From Gammaproteobacteria bacterium (GTDB taxonomy: Bacteria; Pseudomonadota; Gammaproteobacteria; Thiohalomonadales; Thiohalomonadaceae), in NCBI GenBank assembly GCA_023228645.1, contig JALOAT010000038.1, positions 1-40,672 on the forward strand: 40,672 nt of DNA. Direction: 5' to 3'. A program made the position numbers and the translations under genes. Under the pieces are notes generated by a model. It had not been told where the DNA came from. It ran no database searches and was given only the letters and a program-made list of their open reading frames with translations. Below are positions 32,417 through 39,894 of this stretch, piece after piece. How positions within the stretch are numbered: position 1 is the stretch's first letter; each line of letters opens with the position of its first letter.

Positions 32417-32787
32417 GGGATTATAAAGTAAATTCAGAAATGACTTGGTGCCTTTGGTTGGATGAACATTCAGAGCCACCACTTAATACTCCAATTTGGA
32501 TGCTATGTGAAGAGGATACTTGTGATCCGACCCTATATCCATCTATTTTTCGAGTAATGATACACGAATATGACGATACTAGCGGAATGACACTGCGCTC
32601 GATTGAAAAGGGTAAAATGTGGAAGTTTCGCTTATTGGATTTTGATCCAGAGCACGAAGATGAGTTCTTAAATCCAAATATGTGGACGTTTATCGCTTGG
32701 CGCGAAATGACAGATCACGCCGGAACGTATGATAACTTTATGAAAGAACATAACAGAGAATTTCATCAAAATTGGAGTATTGATTGA
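32413..32787 (+). CDS. Unknown protein between NMNAT and MazG genes
   Basis: 124 residues, very acidic and Trp-rich (MTWCLWLDEHSEPPLNTPIW, FLNPNMWTFIAWREM). ATGA overlap with the NMNAT-Nudix gene and TGATG overlap with mazG, so it is tightly bound to the NAD+ operon. No family recognised; conserved linkage would suggest a role in the same pathway. Confidence 0.65.
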   Translation: MRDYKVNSEMTWCLWLDEHSEPPLNTPIWMLCEEDTCDPTLYPSIFRVMIHEYDDTSGMTLRSIEKGKMWKFRLLDFDPEHEDEFLNPNMWTFIAWREMTDHAGTYDNFMKEHNREFHQNWSID

Positions 32788-33131
32788 TGGATATTTTACA
32801 GCAAATTTTTGAAGTAGTTAATAAGCGTCAACCGCTTTACCAAGAGCGTTACACGCACCGCCGAGTAACTAAGCTTAGTGAAGAAACTGGCGAGGTTAGT
32901 GAAGCGTTTCTTAGTGTAACGAGTGAGTCAAATGGTAAAAATAAAACCTTCGAGGACGTTCGTGAAGAAGCAGTGGACTCTGCAATTGTGGCACTTGATA
33001 TTGCTCTTACTAAATTCCCAGGCGAAGAAGATTGGGATGATGAGCAGCTTTATACAGCAGTTGAAGATATGATTGCTAAAAAGCTTAAAAAATGGAAGAA
33101 AAAACTGAAAGATAAAACCGATATTATGTAA
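32787..33131 (+). CDS. mazG: MazG-like NTP pyrophosphohydrolase
   Basis: 114 residues from the ATG at 32787, with GGAG 9 bases upstream; an in-frame TTG at 32784 is less likely. The all-alpha NTP-PPase pattern is present: KLSEETGEVSEAFL (ExxE) and DVREEAVDSAIVALDIAL (ExxD), followed by a basic C-terminal helix. It hydrolyses NTPs or dNTPs to monophosphates; in cyanophages it was proposed to act on ppGpp but was shown to prefer deoxynucleotides. A short single-domain version, in a co-translated run behind the NMNAT gene. Confidence 0.85.
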   Translation: MDILQQIFEVVNKRQPLYQERYTHRRVTKLSEETGEVSEAFLSVTSESNGKNKTFEDVREEAVDSAIVALDIALTKFPGEEDWDDEQLYTAVEDMIAKKLKKWKKKLKDKTDIM

Positions 33132-33137
33132 TATCGG

Positions 33138-33166
33138 TTGACTTCTCTCAACCAACATAGTATATA
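33138..33166 (+). promoter_or_regulatory. Sigma70-like promoter for the NAMPT gene
   Basis: TTGACT (33138-33143), 17 bases, TATATA (33161-33166). The leader holds two copies of GCAGCTAAAA and a GCTAA/TTAGC hairpin before the AAGGAG site. Confidence 0.75.
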
Positions 33167-33226
33167 TGACAACATAAGGCAGCTAAAAAGATTAGCAGCT
33201 AAAATATTGATAAGGAGTTTATCAAA

Positions 33227-34678
33227 ATGAATATTAAAGATTATTTTGCACCTAAGAGCACTGACGTTGAATACGTCCAGGAAGATCAGCTCAAAATTTC
33301 CCTCATTTGCCGAATTGATAGTTACAAATTCAGTCACCCGTTTGCTTACCCTAAAGGTATTCAGGCAATGACTTCATATGGTGAAGCCCGAATTAAGGGT
33401 TCTGAAATTGTTGTTCCTTTTGGTATGCAGCTTCTTGTCAAGCGCTACCTTAGCGAAACTATTACTGCTGAAGATGTTGAAGCAGCCGAAGCTTTCGCAC
33501 TCGCACACTTTGGACGCCCACTCTTCCATAAAGAAGGTTGGATGAAGGTTGTTAATGTTTACAATGGTAAACTTCCCCTTATTATTCGAGCAGTCAAGGA
33601 AGGCACTGTAATGCACGGTAGCCAGCCCATCTACACTGTCACGGTGTTTGATGAAGATCTTTACTGGATGAGTGCTGGTTTTGAAACTATGATCCAGCGC
33701 GGCATTTGGTATCCTACTACTATTGCTACTTTTGATTATGTCACTAAGCAAGAAATCATCAAGCGATACAAAGCAACTGGTGCAAATCTTGACTTAGTAC
33801 CGTTTGCACTTCACGACTTCGGTGGCCGCGGTGTTTCGAGTGGTGAAACTGCTGAAATCGGCGGCGCTGCCCACTTGGTTAATTTTATGGGCTCGGACAC
33901 AGTTGAAGGTATTCTTACTGCCAATTTCTACTACAAATGCGATATGGCCGGCTTCTCGGTTTATGCAACTGAGCATAGCATTCAGTGTTCGTTTGGCCCA
34001 ACTCGAGATAATGCAATTGATTATCTTCGCACACAGATCCGCAATGCAACTCCTGGCTCAATTTTCAGCGTTGTTATTGATGGATATGATGTCTTCCGAG
34101 AAGCTGAAATCCTTTGCACTGAATTGAAGGACGAAATCATCGCATCAGGAGCCAAGGTTGTGTTCCGCCCAGATAGTGGTGATATGATGGAGATTGTTCC
34201 TGCACTTCTCAAAATGCAGGAAGACCATTTTGGTGTTACGCTCACCGAAACTGGACACAAGCGTATTAATTACGTTGGTATGATTCAAGGTGATGGTATC
34301 TCACATACTACACTTATTGAGCTCCTTGATAAGGTAATTGAGCTTGGCTACAGCGCCGACGTTATTATATTCGGTTCAGGTGGAGCATTGCTCCAAAAAG
34401 TTAACCGTGATACACTCAAGTTTGCACAAAAGGCTTGTTCAATTCTTATTGACGGCGAATGGAAAGGTATTGCTAAGGATCCTATCACTGATCAGGGTAA
34501 GAAGTCAAAAGAAGGTATTTTGACCCTCGCCCGCAACCTTGCCACTGGAGAACTCGAAACCCTCCGCATTGATGATGGTTTCCCTGAAGGTTACGAGGAC
34601 GCGCATTTCCTTGTTTACTACCTCGGTAAGCTCTTTAATGAAATCACACTTGCAGAAGTTCGTGAAAACGCTGCATAA
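33227..34678 (+). CDS. Nicotinamide phosphoribosyltransferase (NAMPT)
   Basis: 483 residues, close to human NAMPT (491). Motifs: KFSHPFAYPKG near 34, HDFGGRGVSSGETA (196-209), AAHLVNFMGSDTV, ATEHS with the catalytic His250, FRPDSGD (313-319), IQGDGI and FGSGGALLQK, then the DPITDQGKKSKEG tail. The enzyme makes NMN from nicotinamide and PRPP, the first step of NAD+ salvage. With the NMNAT upstream it gives the two-step nicotinamide-to-NAD+ route named NARP2 in phages. It has its own promoter and slightly higher GC content and codon regularity than the unknown genes around it, suggesting good expression. Confidence 0.96.
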   Translation: MNIKDYFAPKSTDVEYVQEDQLKISLICRIDSYKFSHPFAYPKGIQAMTSYGEARIKGSEIVVPFGMQLLVKRYLSETITAEDVEAAEAFALAHFGRPLFHKEGWMKVVNVYNGKLPLIIRAVKEGTVMHGSQPIYTVTVFDEDLYWMSAGFETMIQRGIWYPTTIATFDYVTKQEIIKRYKATGANLDLVPFALHDFGGRGVSSGETAEIGGAAHLVNFMGSDTVEGILTANFYYKCDMAGFSVYATEHSIQCSFGPTRDNAIDYLRTQIRNATPGSIFSVVIDGYDVFREAEILCTELKDEIIASGAKVVFRPDSGDMMEIVPALLKMQEDHFGVTLTETGHKRINYVGMIQGDGISHTTLIELLDKVIELGYSADVIIFGSGGALLQKVNRDTLKFAQKACSILIDGEWKGIAKDPITDQGKKSKEGILTLARNLATGELETLRIDDGFPEGYEDAHFLVYYLGKLFNEITLAEVRENAA

Positions 34679-34693
34679 TATGAAATAAACGGT

Positions 34694-34729
34694 GAAATGA
34701 AAGCGACCTTTGGTCGCTTTCATCATTTC
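34694..34729 (+). terminator. Strong hairpin after the NAMPT gene, probable terminator
   Basis: GAAATGAAAGCGACC pairs with GGTCGCTTTCAT(C)ATTTC (15 bp with one bulge), loop TTT. No uninterrupted U tract follows, so it may act as an mRNA 3' end stabiliser instead. It lies 15 bases after the stop. Confidence 0.6.
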
Positions 34730-34733
34730 TATA

Positions 34734-34740
34734 ATAAATA
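34734..34740 (+). promoter_or_regulatory. T4-type late promoter
   Basis: ATAAATA 34 bases before the ATG at 34775. A 14-base palindrome TAAAGATATCTTTA (34749-34762) lies between, ending at the AGGA ribosome site. Confidence 0.62.
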
Positions 34741-34774
34741 TAACATAATAAAGATATCTTTAGGACCTTTGAAT

Positions 34775-35305
34775 ATGCTTCAATATAATGTAACAATTAC
34801 TGGCGCTGTGGATCCAGATCGTGACGAAAAGTTAGCTGGAACATTAGGTATGCCAACAACATATGCTGGATCAAAAGATATTGCCCGCTCTAATATGCGC
34901 TTTCACGCAATTATCGATCAACTTGGTTATTGGGGTCCAGTATTTAAAATTACAGACATAGTAGTTACTGGTCGAACTCAAAACTCAGCCGCTACATCAA
35001 TCTCCTTTTCATTAGAATATTATCGTGACCGTCCTTCATATTTGAAGATTGAAGACTCATCAAATCCAGGCACCTATCTTGAAGGTGCTGATGCCGTGAA
35101 GCGTATGATAGCTTTAGCAATTTCCAAAGACTACAACCAAAATTATTCATTCTGGGATCCAACAGTTAGAGTTACACGCACCAACACTAACACAACTAGT
35201 GAAACAACCCCACCGCGCGGATGGGCATACGAACAAGTAGATGCTACTAAACTTTATGCAAATATTGCAGCAGCGGAAGCGGCTATCACGGTTACTGAAA
35301 ATTAA
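34775..35305 (+). CDS. Unknown late protein, possibly virion-associated
   Basis: 176 residues from the ATG at 34775, downstream of the late promoter and of TTTAGGACC; the frame is open further up to 34697 but crosses the promoter and hairpin. The sequence is strand-rich: VTITGAVDPDRDEKLAGTLG, FKITDIVVTGRTQNSAATSI and a Thr/Asn-rich C-terminus, as in structural proteins. No family recognised. Confidence 0.66.
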   Translation: MLQYNVTITGAVDPDRDEKLAGTLGMPTTYAGSKDIARSNMRFHAIIDQLGYWGPVFKITDIVVTGRTQNSAATSISFSLEYYRDRPSYLKIEDSSNPGTYLEGADAVKRMIALAISKDYNQNYSFWDPTVRVTRTNTNTTSETTPPRGWAYEQVDATKLYANIAAAEAAITVTEN

Positions 35306-35308
35306 AAA

Positions 35309-35337
35309 TTGACATAAAACTCTCCTTAGCATAATAT
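35309..35337 (+). promoter_or_regulatory. Sigma70-like promoter for guaC
   Basis: TTGACA (35309-35314), 17 bases, TAATAT (35332-35337): one of the best in the window. The -10 box overlaps the 5' arm of the leader hairpin 35334-35363. Confidence 0.82.
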
Positions 35338-35363
35338 CCTGGTATAACCCAATACCAGGATAT
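35334..35363 (+). promoter_or_regulatory. Leader hairpin enclosing the guaC ribosome binding site
   Basis: ATATCCTGGTAT pairs perfectly with ATACCAGGATAT (12 bp), loop AACCCA, then TTTTAATG. The AGGA ribosome site is in the 3' arm. A transcript from the overlapping promoter should start near 35344 and lack the 5' arm. The same terminal sequences ATATCC and GGATATTTT occur in the spanin leader. Confidence 0.75.
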
Positions 35364-35367
35364 TTTA

Positions 35368-36435
35368 ATGAAAATCGAAGACTCAATCAAATTAGATTTT
35401 TCAGACGTACTAATCAAGCCAAAAAGATCTACACTCACAAGCCGCAAAGAAGCGATTCTATCAAGGCCCTTCACTTTTAAATATTCATCCAGACCTTGGT
35501 CAGGTATTCCAATTGTATCAGCAAATATGGATACGACTGGTACTTTCGATATGGCATCTGTGCTTTCATATTATAATATGGTCACAGCTCTGCACAAGCA
35601 CTATACAATTGATGAAATGTATGAATACATTTCAAATCAAAAATTGCTTACAGTTCAGAATAACTTATTTGTATCTGTTGGAATCGGCCAGGAAGATTGG
35701 GGCAAGTATTTACTTTTAAGAGAAAAACTAGGATATTTCCCTAATGTTTGTATAGACGTCGCTAACGGGTATATGGAAAAATTTGTTCAATTTTGTACCA
35801 ATGCAAGAGATACTATTGGTGATAGTGCAATCATTATGGCTGGTAATGTTGTTTCTTCTGAAATGACTGAACAGCTTATCTTAAAGGGTGTTGATATTGT
35901 AAAAGTTGGTATTGGTTCCGGTGCTCATTGTACTACTCGTGTGGTGGCAGGCGTTGGATATCCGCAGCTATCAGCCATTATAGAATGTGCCGATGCTGCT
36001 CACGGCCTGGGAGGTCATATTTGCAGCGATGGTGGCATTACTAATCCTGGTGATATGGTCAAAGCTTTCGGTGCCGGCGCCGACTTTGTTATGATCGGAA
36101 GTGAATTTGCTGGTCACGATGAAAGTGGTGGTGATGAAGTCTACAATGATGGTGAAATTGTAGGTAAAGTTACTTACGGTATGAGTTCATCAACTGCTAT
36201 GAAAAAACATTATGGAAAAGTAGATGAATACCGTTCCAGTGAAGGAAGAACGTCAGTAGTACCATATCGTGGACCTTTGTTGAATACCATACAATATTAT
36301 TGTGGAGGATTGCGCTCAGGTATGACATATGTTGGGGCCAAATCTTTAAAAGAGCTAAGTAAGCGAACTACATTTATCAGGGTTAACCGAGTTTTGAATG
36401 AAAAATATGAAAAAGAAACTTTGACAAAACGGTAA
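35368..36435 (+). CDS. guaC: GMP reductase
   Basis: 355 residues, similar along its length to E. coli GuaC (347): DFSDVLIKPKRSTLTSR, WSGIPIVSANMDT, CIDVANGYME, AGNVVSSEM, VKVGIGSGAHCTTR with the catalytic Cys, AHGLGGHICSDGG, and AKSLKELSKRTTFIRV. It converts GMP to IMP with NADPH, shifting purines from guanine to adenine nucleotides. It has an own promoter and a leader hairpin. Its use of NADPH and its effect on ATP supply could connect it with the NAD+ genes just upstream, though nucleotide balancing for an AT-rich genome is a simple alternative. Confidence 0.95.
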   Translation: MKIEDSIKLDFSDVLIKPKRSTLTSRKEAILSRPFTFKYSSRPWSGIPIVSANMDTTGTFDMASVLSYYNMVTALHKHYTIDEMYEYISNQKLLTVQNNLFVSVGIGQEDWGKYLLLREKLGYFPNVCIDVANGYMEKFVQFCTNARDTIGDSAIIMAGNVVSSEMTEQLILKGVDIVKVGIGSGAHCTTRVVAGVGYPQLSAIIECADAAHGLGGHICSDGGITNPGDMVKAFGAGADFVMIGSEFAGHDESGGDEVYNDGEIVGKVTYGMSSSTAMKKHYGKVDEYRSSEGRTSVVPYRGPLLNTIQYYCGGLRSGMTYVGAKSLKELSKRTTFIRVNRVLNEKYEKETLTKR

Positions 36436-36443
36436 TAAAACAT

Positions 36444-36471
36444 TTGACATCGTTCTTCGATATGTTATATG
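36444..36471 (+). promoter_or_regulatory. Sigma70-like promoter for the secreted protein gene
   Basis: TTGACA (36444-36449), 16 bases, TATATG (36466-36471), 29 bases before the ATG. Confidence 0.68.
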
Positions 36472-36500
36472 TCGTTAGTCAGCAATAAAAGGGCACTTGT

Positions 36501-36872
36501 ATGAAGAAGGTAATTTTGGCAGCGGCGTTGATGCTCGGCGTAACATCGCCCGTGATGGCGACGGTAACGAATCCGGCATTGCCTCCAGAGACAGTTAATT
36601 TAATGATAGTCTCTGTTGGAACACTTTATAATGACAATATGGTCAAGATGACAAATGGTGATGGTAAATCAATTACCGTTCATCTTTCAGACTGTGATAT
36701 TGATTGGAATACTGGTGATTCGTTTTATCTAGTTGTATCACAATCTGGCGCTGCTTATACGGTACCAGTTGTTGACTTCCAAGTTGCATATCGAATGACT
36801 GGGAAGAATTGGAATGATACGGTCAATTTGCTGGCGCGAGCCGGTAAAATGTGCAAAGTACGTGCAGATTGA
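36501..36872 (+). CDS. Small exported (periplasmic) protein
   Basis: 123 residues with a Sec signal peptide, MKKVILAAALMLGVTSPVMA, likely cut after Ala20. The mature part is strand-rich with two Cys (CDIDWNTGDSF, GKMCKV) that could form a disulphide. No family recognised. Early-type promoter plus export suggests a role at the envelope, for example superinfection exclusion; this is speculation. Confidence 0.78.
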   Translation: MKKVILAAALMLGVTSPVMATVTNPALPPETVNLMIVSVGTLYNDNMVKMTNGDGKSITVHLSDCDIDWNTGDSFYLVVSQSGAAYTVPVVDFQVAYRMTGKNWNDTVNLLARAGKMCKVRAD

Positions 36873-36890
36873 TAATCTTACATTAAATTA

Positions 36891-36897
36891 ATAAATA
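36891..36897 (+). promoter_or_regulatory. T4-type late promoter core
   Basis: ATAAATA followed about 25 bases later by a strong terminator, so a transcript from here would be about 70 bases long unless it reads through into the SpeD-like gene. Confidence 0.5.
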
Positions 36898-36921
36898 ATT
36901 GTAAGAAATTAAAAACCAAAG

Positions 36922-36977
36922 CCCCTCAAAGGCAGCGGACTCTTAAGTGGGTGGCTTAGCCTTTGGGGGGTTTTTTA
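36922..36977 (+). terminator. Terminator with 28-base loop; possible small RNA end
   Basis: CCCCTCAAAGG (36922-36932) pairs with CCTTTGGGGGG (36961-36971), 11 bp with one U-G, then six T. The 28-base loop can hold a small TAAG/CTTA stem. It ends the secreted-protein transcript or a short RNA from the late promoter at 36891. Confidence 0.75.
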
Positions 36978-37002
36978 TGTTCTGTGAAGGGAGAACAAAT
37001 TA

Positions 37003-37413
37003 ATGGGCATCAGGTTGGAATTTAAGCATATTATGGTTCGTGCTATTGTTAAAAATCCAGTTAAAACCGTTGATGAGCTTAAAGCTTGGTCTTTGGGGGT
37101 AATTGATGCAGTTAATATGAAGGTTGCTGAAATTCCAGGTGAGAAAAATCCTATTGCGTGGAAGTGTGAAATTCCAGGAAATGAAGGAATGACGCTCGTC
37201 GCAGTTATTGAGACTTCTAATTTGGCATACCACGATTGGATTGTTGAAGGCGGCACTATGGTTGAACTTGATCTTTTTAGTTGCGGCCCGTTCACAAAAG
37301 AACAAGTTATTGGTGAAATAATGAAACTTGATCCTATTAGTTTAGAATACAAATTTTTTGATAGAGAGCATTCATTGGATTTGCTAGATGAAGGATCGTT
37401 CATTTTTGATTGA
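37003..37413 (+). CDS. S-adenosylmethionine decarboxylase-fold protein (SpeD-like)
   Basis: 136 residues. The segment VIETSNLAYHDWIVEGGTMV followed by ELDLFSCGPF resembles the processing and active-site region of SpeD (SESHLxIHxWPE..YxxVDIFTCG): Ser72 would become the pyruvoyl group, and His77 and Cys94 match the processing and catalytic residues. The residues flanking Ser differ (Thr for Glu, Asn for His), so the cleavage site is altered. SpeD supplies the aminopropyl donor for spermidine; some homologues decarboxylate other amino acids. Phage speD genes are known. GGGAG precedes the ATG, and the gene converges with the endolysin. Confidence 0.6.
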   Translation: MGIRLEFKHIMVRAIVKNPVKTVDELKAWSLGVIDAVNMKVAEIPGEKNPIAWKCEIPGNEGMTLVAVIETSNLAYHDWIVEGGTMVELDLFSCGPFTKEQVIGEIMKLDPISLEYKFFDREHSLDLLDEGSFIFD

Positions 37414-37415
37414 AT

Positions 37416-37445
37416 GAAAATGCCCTTGGCACCAAGGGCATTTTC
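37416..37445. terminator. Bidirectional terminator between convergent genes
   Basis: GAAAATGCCCTTGG and CCAAGGGCATTTTC are perfect inverted repeats (14 bp) around CA, with T-runs on both strands. It serves the SpeD-like gene (+) and the endolysin gene (-). Confidence 0.9.
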
Positions 37446-37458
37446 GTATTTGCCTATA

Positions 37459-38073
37459 TTAAACTAACCAAGAATAGTATTTCTTAGTCATATCACGTCG
37501 ATGTGCTAATCCGTTTGTTCCGCCGTTTATACGCTTTGTTACCGCTACAATATTTGATTCTGAAATTGATGTGCATAATGACCATAGACTATTATGGTCA
37601 AAAAACCACTTAGCTGATTGGAATGCATATTTGGTAAGTACAATATCAGGATTGGAAACTATTTCGTTATCGTGCATCGCTTGTGCAAAAAGAGAATAGT
37701 TGCTTGAACCAGTAAGTTGGATAGGACCACGGCCGCGGTATTTCCAACCATCACCAGACGCTTCTGACCCATTTCCCATTCTATTAGAATAAACTTTATT
37801 TGCAATCTTAATAGGTTGGCGAGCATATTGGGTAGCCATTGAAATATTTGGAAAATATTTACCAAAAACTTTAACTAGTGATTGTGCTGAATAATTTAAA
37901 TTTTCAGTAAAAATGGTAAAACCGGCCGATTCGTGCGAACATTGGCCAAAAAAATGAGCGCCTTGCGACGCAGTCAGCTTAAAAAAAGCAGTTCCTTTTT
38001 TTAAAGTTTCAGGACCAAACCCACCATCAGGGACGGCACCAATTTGTTTTTGGAATTCAATAAGTGGATTCAT
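37459..38073 (-). CDS. Endolysin, glycoside hydrolase family 19
   Basis: 204 residues. A short N-terminal repeat with GGFGPETL resembles a peptidoglycan-binding motif. The GH19 core follows: AHFFGQCSHESAGF with catalytic Glu48, ENLNYSAQSL with Glu57, KVYSNRMGNGSEASGDGWKY, and YRGRGPIQLTGSSNY. There is no signal peptide, so it needs a holin to reach the cell wall; no clear holin is seen here apart from the unassigned membrane proteins. The minus-strand late core at 38112-38106 precedes it, fitting timed lysis with the spanins. Confidence 0.94.
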   Translation of the reverse strand: MNPLIEFQKQIGAVPDGGFGPETLKKGTAFFKLTASQGAHFFGQCSHESAGFTIFTENLNYSAQSLVKVFGKYFPNISMATQYARQPIKIANKVYSNRMGNGSEASGDGWKYRGRGPIQLTGSSNYSLFAQAMHDNEIVSNPDIVLTKYAFQSAKWFFDHNSLWSLCTSISESNIVAVTKRINGGTNGLAHRRDMTKKYYSWLV

Positions 38074-38105
38074 TTCAGATCCCCCCTTTTAATTATCTTA
38101 TAGGT

Positions 38106-38112
38106 TATTTAT
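38106..38112 (-). promoter_or_regulatory. T4-type late promoter for the endolysin
   Basis: ATAAATA on the minus strand, 32 bases before the endolysin ATG. A GGGGGG run lies at the ribosome site. Confidence 0.65.
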
Positions 38113-38142
38113 TTTGTTAGGATGGCCAGCCCAATAAATAGA

Positions 38143-38171
38143 TTGAGTTTTTGATTTCTATCAATTATAGT
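38143..38171 (+). promoter_or_regulatory. Promoter region of the membrane/coiled-coil gene
   Basis: TTGAGT (38143-38148), 17 bases, TATAGT (38166-38171). A late core ATAAATA also lies just upstream at 38134-38140, so this gene may be read at both stages. Confidence 0.6.
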
Positions 38172-38198
38172 GACTTATAAAAATATGGATTTATTATA

Positions 38199-39344
38199 AT
38201 GAAAATTTCAATACCAATTTACTTTTTCACAGGCCTGGCGGCCATTTCAATGGCTTGTGTTGCAGCTTTTTTTAGTATTACTGGTTTGGCCGCACTGTAT
38301 GCAGCCGCCGCCGTACCTGTTATTGTAATGGGATCTTGTATTGAATTTAGCAAAATAGTATCAACAGTTTGGTTGCATCATTTTTGGAAAAAGTCTAATT
38401 TCTTGATGGTCGGCACACTGATGTTAATGGTAGTTGCCAGTATGGCTGTCACTAGTGGCGGTGTTTATGGATATTTGACTGGATCACACGCCAGCCAAGA
38501 AGCACCAAATCAACAAAAACAATTAGTAGCTGATAGAATTGACCAACAACTTGCTGTAGAGCAGGATAAAATCACACGATATCAAGATCGATTAAAATCA
38601 TTAGATGAAATAGTATCAACTTCGTTAACTCAAGGCAGATATAGTAGCTCAGCAGCGGATAGAATTAATCGACGCCAAGCATCAGAACGAAGCCAAATTC
38701 AAGAAGAGATAGATGCGACGTATAAACGTATTGACGCCCTTTCAGCACAAAAACTTGACGTAAATCAAGAACAAAGTATGAGCGAAGCAAAGCTTGGTGC
38801 TGTAAAATATCTTGCAGCGTTATTTGGTGCCGACACTTCGAATGCAGTTATGTACTTCACTTTGATTATGGTTTTGTTACTTGATCCGTTTGCTATTATT
38901 TTAGTCATCGCAACCCAAGTAGCATATGATAATCGTAAAAAGGTAAATGAACCAGTAAAGAAAAGAAAATTAATTGCGCCTGAAATACCTGACGAGATTG
39001 TTGAAAAATTAGATAATGGCGACGAGTTACCGCCATTTGTTCCCACATTGGACAACGGACCAGAATCTGCAGACACGTTGGAAGGTCCAACCGATTATGT
39101 AATGCATCCAAATAGTGACGAAACAATAGAAGATAAAAAAGAAAAAATAGTTGATTTCTTTAATGATGATGAAATTAAAAATGGCATTAATAATGCCGAA
39201 GATGAGACTATAATTAAAATTGATGAAGTGGTTAATTCATCCAACATTAGTGATGACGAAAAGGTTGCACAAGTATTAAATGCCTTGGGTTCAACTTTAT
39301 CTCCTGATCGAATGGAAGAAGTTAAGAAACGCTGGTTAGATTGA
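38199..39344 (+). CDS. Membrane protein with periplasmic or cytoplasmic coiled coil
   Basis: 381 residues. Hydrophobic helices near 5-27, 30-47, 68-92 and 212-240; between the third and fourth is a long coiled coil (about 102-195, e.g. EQDKITRYQDRLKSLDEIVS). The C-terminal 135 residues are acidic and likely cytoplasmic. Similar proteins with an EF.K..S..WLHHFW helix pair occur in phages without a known function. It has early and late promoter cores. A sensor-like or membrane-organising role is possible. Confidence 0.75.
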   Translation: MKISIPIYFFTGLAAISMACVAAFFSITGLAALYAAAAVPVIVMGSCIEFSKIVSTVWLHHFWKKSNFLMVGTLMLMVVASMAVTSGGVYGYLTGSHASQEAPNQQKQLVADRIDQQLAVEQDKITRYQDRLKSLDEIVSTSLTQGRYSSSAADRINRRQASERSQIQEEIDATYKRIDALSAQKLDVNQEQSMSEAKLGAVKYLAALFGADTSNAVMYFTLIMVLLLDPFAIILVIATQVAYDNRKKVNEPVKKRKLIAPEIPDEIVEKLDNGDELPPFVPTLDNGPESADTLEGPTDYVMHPNSDETIEDKKEKIVDFFNDDEIKNGINNAEDETIIKIDEVVNSSNISDDEKVAQVLNALGSTLSPDRMEEVKKRWLD

Positions 39345-39354
39345 GGTATTTGTT

Positions 39355-39876
39355 ATGAAAAATTATGGTTGGTCGTCTCTGATGATAAAATTCAATGAGA
39401 CAATTAATAATCAAATTATATCGTTTGCTAATCAGGTAATTCCAATCGAATATCAGAGCGATCCAGAAAATGGATCAGGTATTGTAACTGATCCACATAT
39501 CAGTCTTATTACTGATTTGGAAATAACCTATCCAGAACATAAAATACGTGAAATAATAAAAAATATTCCATCGTTTAAAGTTGAATTTGGGACCATTTCT
39601 TTTTTTAGAAATGACACAGTTGATGTGGCTAAAATTGATATTGAAAGCGATCAATTAAACGAGATTCATTATCACCTGAAAGAGTTAATCCCCAATCATT
39701 ACAAATTTGATGAATATCATCCACATTGTACGTTAGCCTTTGTTAAACCTGGAACGTGTGACTTTATACTACAGCAATCAAATTATTTTCGTGGTATAAA
39801 TTTTCAAGTTGATTGGATTAATTATAATTCAGCCAAAGGCGTGACATATCCTATAAAAATTAATCAAAAAAGTTAA
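39355..39876 (+). CDS. 2H phosphoesterase (LigT/2'-5' RNA ligase fold)
   Basis: 173 residues with two HxS/T motifs in the spacing of the 2H superfamily: DPHIS (His48, Ser50) and PHCT (His124, Thr126), each on a strand. Known members cut 2',3'-cyclic phosphates, 2'-5' bonds or cyclic oligonucleotides; phage anti-CBASS protein Acb1 belongs to this superfamily and degrades cyclic nucleotide alarms. GAGG precedes the ATG. It lies just before the Ro60 leader. An RNA-end repair role with the kinase and Thg1-like protein is the alternative. Confidence 0.82.
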   Translation: MKNYGWSSLMIKFNETINNQIISFANQVIPIEYQSDPENGSGIVTDPHISLITDLEITYPEHKIREIIKNIPSFKVEFGTISFFRNDTVDVAKIDIESDQLNEIHYHLKELIPNHYKFDEYHPHCTLAFVKPGTCDFILQQSNYFRGINFQVDWINYNSAKGVTYPIKINQKS

Positions 39877-39894
39877 AAAACACGCCAAAAGTGG

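Noticed and set aside
36930..36962. tRNA-like anticodon loop (CTCTTAA) in the 36.9 kb terminator loop
   Set aside because: No flanking acceptor, D- or T-arm can be formed, and the stem around the loop does not pair beyond three bases.
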